Source: Paraflavitalea soli
Lineage (GTDB): Bacteria; Bacteroidota; Bacteroidia; Chitinophagales; Chitinophagaceae
Direction: 5' to 3'
Length of the DNA: 64,000 nucleotides
Assembly (NCBI RefSeq): GCF_003555545.1
Contig: NZ_CP032157.1
Location: 5,646,546 to 5,710,545 of the forward strand
In this document: positions 1-7,504 of the stretch, one piece after another
How positions within the stretch are numbered: position 1 is the first letter of the stretch
Layout of the letters: each line of letters begins with the position of its first letter
Notes under the pieces: generated by a model
The model's input: only the letters and a program-made list of their open reading frames with translations
Told to the model about the DNA's origin: nothing
The model's database searches: none
Translations under genes and position numbers: made by a program

Positions 1-404
1 CCGGTGGCTCCTGTAATGCGGCTGTTTTCCGATTCACCCAGCAGCAGGCCTGTGCTGCCGAGGTCAAGAGCCTGTCCGTTGAGGTCTACCAATCCCTGCA
101 CAAATTGTATGGTATTGCTTACCCGAATCGGTTGCTGCAATACAACACTGCGACCGTCGCTTTTATTAAGGTGCAGAGAATAAAACTGTACGGACGCCGT
201 ACCATCAATATTGTTGTTGACCACGCCGGCTAAATAAACGGTGCTATTGCCTGTTGTCAGAATGCCGTGATTGATCAGGTCTGCATCACTAAGTGTGAGC
301 TGTACATTGCCGGAAAGTTGTACCTGTGCTCCCGGTCCAATATACACCTGAGCCAGCATGGCCTGTGATGCTATCAGTAGAAATCCCAAAAACAGCATAC
401 GCAT
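1..404 (-). CDS. Secreted surface protein, N-terminal part (runs off window)
   Basis: The reading frame is open from an ATG at 404 to the window edge, about 134 codons, and has no stop. It opens with a typical signal peptide (MRMLFLGFLLIASQAMLAQ, likely cut after AMLA) and continues with a beta-rich, Asn/Gly/Thr-rich stretch (phrases such as ILTTGNSTVYLAG and SGNVQLTLSDADLINHG). This is usual for large Bacteroidota exported proteins that carry a C-terminal sorting domain, but the C-terminus is outside the window. A second ATG at 398 is possible. The gene is divergent from the kinase gene at 647. The function is unknown; the call rests on the signal peptide and composition only. Confidence 0.7.
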   Translation of the reverse strand, partial: MRMLFLGFLLIASQAMLAQVYIGPGAQVQLSGNVQLTLSDADLINHGILTTGNSTVYLAGVVNNNIDGTASVQFYSLHLNKSDGRSVVLQQPIRVSNTIQFVQGLVDLNGQALDLGSTGLLLGESENSRITGAT

Positions 405-646
405 ACAAAGAAAATTTTGCTAACAACAGCAAATTAGAAATTGCACGCATCTATTGCCGGTACATTCGCTTAACGCTTTCGTTGGCTGAAATAAAGCAGG
501 ATTACGGCACCCAATGGTGTTGAGGTGTAATAGTGGTTTTCTATCGCGAATACCTGATTTTAGTCTATATCACTCATTTGAGGGGTATGTCGGTTGCAGC
601 GTATGCTCTAATTTGGGGTTGCTACATCCCATGAACGCAGCATTCC

Positions 647-1780
647 ATGAACTCATTTTTATACAATGAATTTATTTTCTCGCCTCGCTATCGTATCTGG
701 CGACATGTATTGTATTGGTCATTTCACATTGCCTTATGGGCGGCCTTCTGGGTGGTGATGGATGCGCCAGGTTCTTATGGGCGACATGTACTTAATATGG
801 CTATGTGGATACCAGCGTTTATCCTGTTCAGCTATCCACTGGTGTACATTGCCATTCCTTACCTGTTGCTGCAAGGTAAAGTAATGCAGTTCTTCCTGCT
901 GGTGATGGCATGGGGCGCAGCAGGCCTTTATATAGATTCCGAATACAGAAGTTATGTATTGATCCCCTTGCAGGAAGCCATGGGATTAACCAATATTCTT
1001 CCCCGTGGGCCGCTGGCCTTTTGTTACCTGTGTATGACTACCTCGGCCGCCAGCCCGATGATCATTCGTTTTTTTAAACTGTGGACACTCAAACAAAATG
1101 ACTGGATATACGCACAACAGGAGAAGATAACAGCAGAGCTACAATTGCTCAAAGCCCAGGTACATCCACACTTCCTGTTCAATACCCTGAACAATATTTA
1201 TTCTTATTCGCTGGAAAACTCGCCCAAGACACCTGGCCTGATCTTAAAACTTTCCTCCTTACTCACCTATATGCTGTACGACTGCAGCAGCCATGAGGTG
1301 TGGCTGGAAAAAGAGATCGGGATCATGAAGAATTACATCGACCTGGAAAAAGAACGGTACGGCAACAAAATTGAAATATCCTGGAACGTAGAAGGTGACA
1401 TAAAGGGACAACTCATTGCCCCTTTACTGATGCTTCCCTTCCTGGAGAATGCTTTCAAACATGGTACATCAGAACAGACAGAAAAGCCCTCGCTACATGT
1501 AGACATCGCTATTAAACACCATAAGCTGCATTGCAGGATCAGTAACAGTAAGAACGAATATATGGCAAAAGGGCCTTGCGGGATCGGCATTAGCAATGTG
1601 CGGCAACGCCTCGCATTCATTTACCCCGGCTTACATGAATTGAGTATTTATGATGAGGGAGATTTCTTTATCGTTTCGATGATGGTACGGCTAACCGGCT
1701 ACATCGCAGATTATGTGACTTCACCGGGAGCGCAGGCTGTTGCCCGAACAGTTCCCGTATCAATACCCGGCGCCAATTGA
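647..1780 (+). CDS. LytS/YehU-type sensor histidine kinase (first of tandem pair)
   Basis: Predicted inner-membrane sensor kinase of 377 residues. About four hydrophobic helices fill residues 20-150. They are followed by the His_kinase (PF06580) region with AQVHPHFLFN, whose likely phosphoacceptor is His175. A HATPase part follows with LPFLENAFKHG and a glycine motif GIGISNVRQRL. The ATG at 647 gives the same N-terminal phrase (NSFLYNEFIFSPRYRIW) as the next gene, which supports this start. It lies 36 bp before a paralogous kinase and upstream of a LytTR regulator, so the three probably form one signalling operon. The stimulus cannot be told from the sequence. Confidence 0.9.
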   Translation: MNSFLYNEFIFSPRYRIWRHVLYWSFHIALWAAFWVVMDAPGSYGRHVLNMAMWIPAFILFSYPLVYIAIPYLLLQGKVMQFFLLVMAWGAAGLYIDSEYRSYVLIPLQEAMGLTNILPRGPLAFCYLCMTTSAASPMIIRFFKLWTLKQNDWIYAQQEKITAELQLLKAQVHPHFLFNTLNNIYSYSLENSPKTPGLILKLSSLLTYMLYDCSSHEVWLEKEIGIMKNYIDLEKERYGNKIEISWNVEGDIKGQLIAPLLMLPFLENAFKHGTSEQTEKPSLHVDIAIKHHKLHCRISNSKNEYMAKGPCGIGISNVRQRLAFIYPGLHELSIYDEGDFFIVSMMVRLTGYIADYVTSPGAQAVARTVPVSIPGAN

Positions 1781-1816
1781 GATCGATAAAGCCTCCGTAC
1801 CAAACCTGATCAACAC

Positions 1817-2932
1817 ATGAAAAAGATAAACTCTTTTTTATACAATGAATTCATTTTTTCGCCCCGGTACCGGATTTGGCGGCATATCATCTATTGGATT
1901 TTTCATACTATCATTTGGGCACTATTCTGGTTCATTATGGGAGCGCCTGATTCGTTTGGCAGCAACCTGTTCAACATGTTCTTATGGATACCCGTGTTTA
2001 TGCTTTTTAGCTACCCGCTGGTATATGTCGCTATTCCCCAATTGCTGCTCAAAAAAAGGGTATGGCAGTTTTTCCTGCTCATTTTGGCCTGGGGAGTAAT
2101 TGGCATATATATCAACACCGGATTCAGAAATTATCTGTATGTACCACTACAACGGGCCATGGGTTTTGATTTTGTGCCGGCAACGGGTCCCCAGTCGCAC
2201 AGTTACCTGAGCATGACCACCTCCGCTGCCAGTATAATGACCATCAAGTTTTTCAAATTGTGGATGATCAAGCAACGCGCCTGGATGCAGGCTCAACAGG
2301 AAAAGATAACCGCCGAATTACAATTGCTGAAAGCGCAGGTGCATCCTCATTTCCTGATCAATACGCTGAATAATATCTATACTTTTTCATTGGAAAGATC
2401 ACCCAAGACACCGGAAATGTTACTAAAATTGTCTTCTTTACTCAGCTACATGCTGTACGATTGCAGAAGTGAGAAAGTATGGATTGAGAAGGAGATCGGG
2501 GTCATGAAGAATTATATTGACCTGGAAAATGAGCGGTATGGCAATAAAATAGAGATATCCTGGAGTGTGGAAGGCGATACCAGGCAACAGTCCATAGCCC
2601 CTTTACTCATGCTGCCCTTCCTGGAAAATGCTTTCAAACATTGTGCCGCTGAGGAAATAGAAAAACCATGGCTGGGGGTAGACCTTTCGGTAGTACAGCA
2701 TACCCTGCGCTGCAAGATCGCCAACAGCAAGAGTGAATATGTCTCTTTCCAGGAAGAAGGTGCTGGTATCATGAACGTAAAGAAGCGCCTCGCATTTATT
2801 TACCCCCTGCACCACGAGCTAAAAATAAACGACGAAGGAAATTTCTTTGTTGTTTCCATGTTGATCAAGCTGGAGGCTAACCTGCCCGCTTATATTGTGC
2901 CTTCTCCCCTCACCCAAATGGTACCAGTATGA
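1817..2932 (+). CDS. LytS/YehU-type sensor histidine kinase (second of tandem pair)
   Basis: A 371-residue paralogue of the upstream kinase with the same layout: about four membrane helices, a PF06580 box at residues 170-190 (AQVHPHFLINTLNN, likely His178) and a HATPase part (LPFLENAFKHC, GAGIMNVKKRL). The normally conserved FLFN is FLIN here, and the ATPase N-box reads FKHC instead of FKHG. Both are mild departures from the family and from its twin. The stop codon overlaps the ATG of the LytTR gene by 4 bp, so translation is coupled. The pair looks like a local gene duplication, perhaps forming heterodimers, which is an inference. Confidence 0.9.
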   Translation: MKKINSFLYNEFIFSPRYRIWRHIIYWIFHTIIWALFWFIMGAPDSFGSNLFNMFLWIPVFMLFSYPLVYVAIPQLLLKKRVWQFFLLILAWGVIGIYINTGFRNYLYVPLQRAMGFDFVPATGPQSHSYLSMTTSAASIMTIKFFKLWMIKQRAWMQAQQEKITAELQLLKAQVHPHFLINTLNNIYTFSLERSPKTPEMLLKLSSLLSYMLYDCRSEKVWIEKEIGVMKNYIDLENERYGNKIEISWSVEGDTRQQSIAPLLMLPFLENAFKHCAAEEIEKPWLGVDLSVVQHTLRCKIANSKSEYVSFQEEGAGIMNVKKRLAFIYPLHHELKINDEGNFFVVSMLIKLEANLPAYIVPSPLTQMVPV

Positions 2933-3639
2933 AATTACGCTGCCTGTTAATAGACGATGAGCCGCCAGCATTAAAAGTACTGACCAGGTATATTGCCGAC
3001 ATAGATGGCCTTGAAATTGCCGGTCAGTGCAGCAATGCCATTGAGGCTCTCGGCATCTTGCATCAAAAAAGGGTAGATGTGATCTTCCTGGATATTAAAA
3101 TGCCCCGCATTCTGGGGACAGATTTCCTAAAAAATCTTTCCCATCCACCCAAGGTCATATTTGTTACGGCCTATCGGGAATATGCGGTGGAGGGGTTTGA
3201 GCTGGATGCTGTTGATTACCTGATAAAACCTGTAGCGTTTGACCGCTTCTTTAAAGCTATCACGAAACTCAATCGCTTAATGGGGCAGGAAACAGTGACG
3301 CCAGATATCAATGAAATGCCCAACCCTTCTCCCTTTGTATACCTGAAAGTGGATAAGGATATGAAAAAGGTATTCGTTAATGACATTACCTATATAGAAA
3401 GCTGGAAGGACTATGTAAAAGTCTTCCAGTGCGACGGCAGGTTCCTGATGGTCAAGCAATCAATAACTGCCATGGAAAATCTCCTATCTGAGCATAAGTT
3501 CATGCGGGTGCATCGCTCCTACATGGTATCGGTGAACAAGATATCAGGTTACAATGGCATTTCTGTACACCTGGGCAAACAGGAAATTCCCATTGGCCGG
3601 CTGTATAAACAGGTAGCGATGGAGAAACTACTACAGTAA
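2929..3639 (+). CDS. LytTR-family response regulator
   Basis: DNA-binding regulator of 236 residues. The receiver domain (residues 3-120) has the acidic pair in LLIDDEPPA, phosphoacceptor Asp55 in FLDIKMP, and the conserved Thr and Lys (VTAYREYA, LIKPV). A LytTR DNA-binding domain follows at about 135-236, with the family phrases DITYIESWKDYVKV and FMRVHRSYMVS. It overlaps the second kinase gene by 4 bp and is its obvious partner; the first kinase may feed it too. No terminator is evident in the 31 bp before the convergent WYL gene. Confidence 0.93.
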   Translation: MKLRCLLIDDEPPALKVLTRYIADIDGLEIAGQCSNAIEALGILHQKRVDVIFLDIKMPRILGTDFLKNLSHPPKVIFVTAYREYAVEGFELDAVDYLIKPVAFDRFFKAITKLNRLMGQETVTPDINEMPNPSPFVYLKVDKDMKKVFVNDITYIESWKDYVKVFQCDGRFLMVKQSITAMENLLSEHKFMRVHRSYMVSVNKISGYNGISVHLGKQEIPIGRLYKQVAMEKLLQ

Positions 3640-3670
3640 TAATCCCTGATTTCCAGGAAAGCAACCTCCC

Positions 3671-4681
3671 TTAAGTATAACTCTTAGCTGCGGCGTCCAA
3701 CCGCTGCCTGATCTTTGATGCCAGTATACGGGGCGCCAACACTTTCATAGACTCTCCAAACCCCAGGATCTCTCTTTCCAGTTCAAAATTCAGCACTACA
3801 TCAATGCGGATGACAATACCATTTTCATCTTCTTTAATCAGCTTTTGGGAATGGTGTATAGGCTTAGTAAGTACATAGGGGGCATTGTATTTATCAATGA
3901 ACAGCACCACCTTATTGGCCCGGTCCTTTTCAGTTTTGGTAACCCCAATAAGATCATCAAAGTATTGGTCAAAATCTACGCCTTCATGCTCAATGAACTT
4001 TTCTTTGCTTAATTCCTGGAATTCTATAATCCTGTCCAATGCCATTGTAGACAACAGGTTCCCTTTTTTACCTTTGGCAATCAGGAACCAGCGGTTGCGG
4101 TATTCTTTCAGCAAATAGGGAAAACAAATAAGCTGTTGTGATTTTGTGGCCTTAAAAGATTTGTATTCTACCAGCAAAGCCTTCTTCTGCAGGATGGCCT
4201 GGTACAGCGGATTAATATGTTCCAGTCCTTTCAGCAGCCTGTTGTTTTCAAACTGGATGCAATTGCGGCCCTGATGAGTTGTCCGGTACAGGTTGTTTTC
4301 CAACCGGGCAATCATATCGCTCATTTCTTCAAAGTATGTAAAGCCATTAAACTGCTTTAGGATACCTACAATCTCTTTCATCTTTTCTACGTCAGCCTGG
4401 TTCACCGGAGCATTGGTAATACTGTAATCCGGCTCACCGTATGTATAAAATTTCTTATCGGTAACAACAATTGGTGCATTGTAACCTAACTTATCGCTGC
4501 GCATTACCTGGATATCTGCCTGTATGGTTCTCTTGCTTACGCCTGATGTAATACCCTCTAATTGATAAAGGACATCTGCCACTTTTTCAATTAAATCTTC
4601 CAGGCACCATTTACGGTACCTGTTTCGCAGGCAGTCGTCAATGGTTTTGTAGCGGATAAGGGCTAATTTATTTATAGACAT
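3671..4681 (-). CDS. WYL-domain transcriptional regulator
   Basis: A 336-residue regulator with an N-terminal winged-helix region (residues 1-70, including GVSKRTIQADIQVMR) and a WYL ligand-binding domain around 150-230. The family triplet appears as WFL in RNRWFLIAKG, and a WCX-like C-terminal part follows. The ATG at 4681 (MSINKLALIRYKTID) is preferred over 4729 because it matches the usual family N-terminus. Characterised WYL proteins (for example DriD, PafBC) respond to nucleic acids or nucleotides. It is divergent from a tRNA-like RNA and the RING/TerD gene, and two TACGCA-N7-TGCGTA palindromes lie in the shared upstream region. That makes it the likely local regulator (inference). Confidence 0.88.
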   Translation of the reverse strand: MSINKLALIRYKTIDDCLRNRYRKWCLEDLIEKVADVLYQLEGITSGVSKRTIQADIQVMRSDKLGYNAPIVVTDKKFYTYGEPDYSITNAPVNQADVEKMKEIVGILKQFNGFTYFEEMSDMIARLENNLYRTTHQGRNCIQFENNRLLKGLEHINPLYQAILQKKALLVEYKSFKATKSQQLICFPYLLKEYRNRWFLIAKGKKGNLLSTMALDRIIEFQELSKEKFIEHEGVDFDQYFDDLIGVTKTEKDRANKVVLFIDKYNAPYVLTKPIHHSQKLIKEDENGIVIRIDVVLNFELEREILGFGESMKVLAPRILASKIRQRLDAAAKSYT

Positions 4682-4722
4682 GGCAATATTTCTAGGGGCA
4701 AAAATAATTCCTTGATTAATGC

Positions 4723-4741
4723 TACGCAATAGACTTGCGTA
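4723..4741. promoter_or_regulatory. Palindromic operator candidate, proximal to the WYL gene
   Basis: Perfect inverted repeat TACGCA-N7-TGCGTA, extended here to 8-bp arms (CTACGCAA/TTGCGTAG). It sits 41 bp upstream of the WYL start codon. The same half-sites and the same spacer length recur at 4836-4854, as expected for a dimeric regulator. Binding by the adjacent WYL protein is inference. Confidence 0.65.
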
Positions 4742-4797
4742 GTAAGTAATTTTTTCGGGGCCAAAAAGCTTATTTTTAGTGCTAATAGCCTCAGAAG

Positions 4798-4805
4798 CAA
4801 ATATA
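4798..4805 (-). promoter_or_regulatory. Possible -7 box for the WYL gene
   Basis: On the minus strand this reads TATATTTG, matching TAnnTTTG. No TTTG lies at the usual distance, so support is weak. If used, it gives a leader of roughly 110 nt containing the proximal palindrome, which would place that operator downstream of the start site. Confidence 0.35.
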
Positions 4806-4835
4806 TAAAAGCATCTCCAAATAAATATTTTCTCC

Positions 4836-4854
4836 TACGCAATTGTGCTGCGTA
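4836..4854. promoter_or_regulatory. Palindromic operator candidate, proximal to the tRNA-like RNA
   Basis: Second copy of TACGCA-N7-TGCGTA, 113 bp from the first and 96 bp before the tRNA-like RNA. The spacer sequences differ but both half-sites are identical, so selection on the half-sites is likely. It is placed to control transcription toward the RNA and the RING/TerD gene. Confidence 0.65.
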
Positions 4855-4949
4855 CCAGTGTGTGCATATTTGCTGTATCAAAAACGGGTCAAGAATTAAG
4901 TTACTTCAAAACCAAGGATGCACTTATTCAATTACCGTTTTTGTTCTTT

Positions 4950-5146
4950 GAAGCAGTAGCTCAGCTGGTAGAGCAACGTAAAGTATTAAAATTATCAGGG
5001 GTCAATTCAAACATACTTCAATTGGTAATGCCGCTTCGGCGGCAGACTGGTTCGAACCCAGGCGCTTGAAGATTATCCCGGTCAATTAAGCCTTACGTCA
5101 ATGACTGTTAATCCGTGGGTCGTTGGTTCGAATCCAACCTGCTTCA
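4950..5146 (+). ncRNA. Interrupted tRNA(Asn)-like RNA with a 124-nt insert
   Basis: Joining 4950-4978 to 5103-5146 gives a complete 73-nt cloverleaf. The 7-bp acceptor stem is GAAGCAG/CTGCTTC, positions 8-9 are TA, the D stem is GCTC/GAGC with loop AGCTGGTA, and the 5-bp anticodon stem is ACGGA/TCCGT. The anticodon loop CTGTTAA carries GTT, the variable loop is GGGTC, and the T stem GTTGG/CCAAC holds loop TTCGAAT. The insert (4979-5102) separates canonical positions 29 and 30. The discriminator is A, whereas bacterial tRNA(Asn) normally has G, so charging by AsnRS is doubtful. No CCA is encoded. ACGTAA (4976-4981) can instead pair with TTACGT (5093-5098), closing the insert as its own arm at the expense of the anticodon stem. 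The RNA ends 72 bp before the RING/TerD gene. It is too short for a group I intron and has no obvious bulge-helix-bulge. A tRNA mimic or sensor RNA is the best guess. Confidence 0.75.
5016..5071 (+). ncRNA. Nested mini tRNA-like element inside the insert
   Basis: Within the insert, CTTCAA (5016-5021) pairs with TTGAAG (5066-5071). Enclosed in order are a D-loop-like single strand with TTGGTAA, a 6-bp hairpin TGCCGC/GCGGCA capped by a cUUCGg tetraloop (5029-5044), and a T arm CTGG-TTCGAAC-CCAG (5047-5061). It therefore has acceptor-like and T-arm features but no anticodon arm. It resembles a reduced tRNA mimic in the general style of YrlA RNAs, although no Ro60/Rsr gene is present nearby. The octamer GGTCAATT occurs just before, just after and downstream of it (5000, 5080, 5156). 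Confidence 0.6.
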
Positions 5147-5218
5147 CAAAACTATGGTCAATTATTGCTTACTTCAATTTGCTGAAGCAATAAAATTACC
5201 AGGTATAAACCAAGAATC

Positions 5219-7450
5219 ATGAGCCAATTATTAAGCGTTAGCCTTCGTCAAAAAGCAGTATTTATTCCTGAAAGAGCAGCTATTAACGAGCGTGTTCAGC
5301 TTACAGAAGCAACAGGGTCACTGGTAGCAAACCTGTCCAAATTAGGTTTCGGGGTGTCAGAGCCTTTATTAAAAGCATTGAACAATAGCACTCCTTCCTT
5401 TCAGCTTACTGTACTGGATACTTTGCGTGAGGTGACGGGAGTTAATAAAAACTGGGCCCCGCTGGTAAAAGGTTGGAATGTACCTACCGGAGAAACAGTA
5501 GCAGATCATTTTATTACCTTCTTTGCTAATATCTTCAAGGTGGGCGGCACCGTGTTACCATGTGGACATACTATCCCCGCCAATACCTTCCCTTTGCACC
5601 GGTATAATGGCTGTCCTTTCTGCGGAACTCCTTTTGAGTTCGGGGCAATAGAAAACTACAAACAGGGAAGTGAACAAAAAATACTGGAATTATGGACACT
5701 ACAGGATGCAACGGCTTTTTTGAGTGACTTGCTAACTTCCAAAACAGCGTTGGATGCTACACAAATGGATAGCCTCCATAAATTGCTTGGCGAATTGCCT
5801 ATGCCTGATGTGAAGGTCGGAATAAAGGAAACATTAATGGCAGTGATAGACGTGTTCATCGACCAGAACCAGCCGGAAAAAGCGCAGGTTTTGTTTACAT
5901 CTCCCACTGATATTATGCGCTATCTATGGTACAAGCACACTGGGTTTTTGCAGATAATTGAACCAAGGACTATTATCAGTCGTAGTTCCAAAAACAGCAG
6001 GCATATTTTACCACTGTTAGATAAGAGTGCAAAGGCCTTGCTGGATACCAAAACGGTTTTAAAACTGAAATACACAAGGAAGGATTGCATGATGGTGGCT
6101 GATTGGCTGAACAATATGGACCTGGATGCAGCTAAAATGTGTGAAATGATGCACCCAAAGCGTAGCATGTGGGTTCGTTTTATCAGGGCATTAAGATTGG
6201 CAGAATATAGTAAGCGTGCAGGTTTTGAAAAGCTACGCACTTTACTTCACCTGTTTTATAAGGAAGAATACAAGGTGTGGCAGGGAGCTGTAAACCATTA
6301 CCGTCTTCGCTATTATGTCGATGAAACATTTGATTTATTGCAGCAGCGGCCCGGTCTGTTTGCCCGCTCCCTGTTTGCCAATATGTTGTGGTTTGGCAGC
6401 AAACCTACTATTGCCGCTTTTGCTGAAATAATAGACAAAGTACCTGCACGCCTGGTGTTTACGCTAAGCATGTATGCCGAAAATTATTTCGATAAAACCA
6501 ATAACCGCGTAGTAAAGCCATTGGGAGGAGTAAATAAAAACATTCCTGCCAATCCATTATTATCCCTGTATAACGATGAGCAACTGGAAGGAATGAAAGC
6601 AGCTGTGGAAAACTTATGTTTATTGTCAGTCAGGAAACGCTTCGCAGCTATCAAAAGCACTGGCAAAACCATGTATATAGACCCGATGCTCTTTAAGATA
6701 CCTGTTTCCATTGGTGACAGAAGTGACAACATACAGGATCTTCCTGCGGCATTGATGGGAACACGCTTTCAGGTAGCAGGAGACACGGTAAGGCTGTTCA
6801 TGCAATGGGGCGTGGGCCTCCCTGCTCAGCATTTGGACATGGACCTGAGCTGTCTTATTACCTACGAAGGGCGAACAGAACGTTGCTCGTTCAGTTCCCT
6901 GGTAGCCACTGGTTGTAAACATAGTGGGGATATCAGGAGCATTCCCGATCAAATTGGTACTGCCGAATACATCGAGTTGGACACTACTGTATTGAAAAAA
7001 GCAGGAGCAAAATTTGTAACCTTTACTTGCAACGCCTATAGCAACGGAAGCCTTACACCCAACCTGGTAGTTGGCTGGATGAATAGTAAGTACCCAATGA
7101 CGATTTCCGAAAGAACAGGGGTTGCTTATGATCCATCCTGTGTACAACACCAGGTCAGGATAGTCAATAGCCTTGGCAAAGGCCTGGTATTTGGCGTATT
7201 GGACGTAGCGCAGCATGAAATAATCTGGCTGGAAATGCAGTTTTCAGGGCAGCTTGCTCAAAACCTGAATACCGGAAATATAGGAGCCATCCTGAAGAAA
7301 CTGGATAGCAAATTGACTATTGGGCATTTATTGCGTATCAAAGCAGAAGCCCAGCAGCTGGAAATACTGGAAAATAGCGAGGCAGATGAAGTGTACACAA
7401 CAGCCTGGGCGCAGAATACCGCAGCCGTCACAAAGCTGCTGGTGGATTAA
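5219..7450 (+). CDS. RING-like zinc-binding and TerD-like domain protein
   Basis: A 743-residue cytosolic protein with no signal peptide or membrane helix. Residues 115-135 hold a compact treble-clef/RING-like metal site (PCGHTIP then YNGCPFCGTPF), with likely ligands Cys115, His117, Cys132 and Cys135. Residues about 150-500 are helical with no motif I recognise. Residues about 510-670 resemble a TerD domain: WGVGLPAQHLDMDLSCLI carries the acidic D-x-D-L calcium-type motif, and KHSGDIRSIP and IELDTTVL fit the fold. From memory it fits the group named MXAN_6230/SCO0854 family RING domain protein; I could not check this. It follows the interrupted tRNA-like RNA by 72 bp with no terminator between them, so RNA and mRNA may share a transcript. 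A hairpin, ATTGCTT (5164-5170) with AAGCAAT (5185-5191), lies just before the start. TerD proteins belong to stress and conflict systems; a role in RNA damage response is inference. Confidence 0.8.
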   Translation: MSQLLSVSLRQKAVFIPERAAINERVQLTEATGSLVANLSKLGFGVSEPLLKALNNSTPSFQLTVLDTLREVTGVNKNWAPLVKGWNVPTGETVADHFITFFANIFKVGGTVLPCGHTIPANTFPLHRYNGCPFCGTPFEFGAIENYKQGSEQKILELWTLQDATAFLSDLLTSKTALDATQMDSLHKLLGELPMPDVKVGIKETLMAVIDVFIDQNQPEKAQVLFTSPTDIMRYLWYKHTGFLQIIEPRTIISRSSKNSRHILPLLDKSAKALLDTKTVLKLKYTRKDCMMVADWLNNMDLDAAKMCEMMHPKRSMWVRFIRALRLAEYSKRAGFEKLRTLLHLFYKEEYKVWQGAVNHYRLRYYVDETFDLLQQRPGLFARSLFANMLWFGSKPTIAAFAEIIDKVPARLVFTLSMYAENYFDKTNNRVVKPLGGVNKNIPANPLLSLYNDEQLEGMKAAVENLCLLSVRKRFAAIKSTGKTMYIDPMLFKIPVSIGDRSDNIQDLPAALMGTRFQVAGDTVRLFMQWGVGLPAQHLDMDLSCLITYEGRTERCSFSSLVATGCKHSGDIRSIPDQIGTAEYIELDTTVLKKAGAKFVTFTCNAYSNGSLTPNLVVGWMNSKYPMTISERTGVAYDPSCVQHQVRIVNSLGKGLVFGVLDVAQHEIIWLEMQFSGQLAQNLNTGNIGAILKKLDSKLTIGHLLRIKAEAQQLEILENSEADEVYTTAWAQNTAAVTKLLVD

Positions 7451-7457
7451 CAAATAC

Positions 7458-7486
7458 AGCACCCTGAATTTTATCAGGGTGCTTTT
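7458..7486 (+). terminator. Rho-independent terminator after the RING/TerD gene
   Basis: A 10-bp perfect hairpin, AGCACCCTGA (7458-7467) and TCAGGGTGCT (7474-7483), with a 6-nt loop and a short T run. It begins 8 bp after the stop codon and lies before the S24/S26-like gene, so that gene would be expressed by read-through or separately. Confidence 0.8.
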
Positions 7487-7504
7487 CAATGTAAGTAAAA
7501 CGAA

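Noticed and set aside
4950-5146. Group I or group II intron in tRNA-Asn
   Set aside because: The insert is only 124 nt, sits in the anticodon stem rather than the loop, and shows no P7/P3 or domain V-like elements.
4950-5146. Attachment-site scar from an integrative element
   Set aside because: Integration scars duplicate a 3' tRNA end. Here one acceptor stem is formed by the two outer ends, all stems are perfect, and no integrase is nearby.
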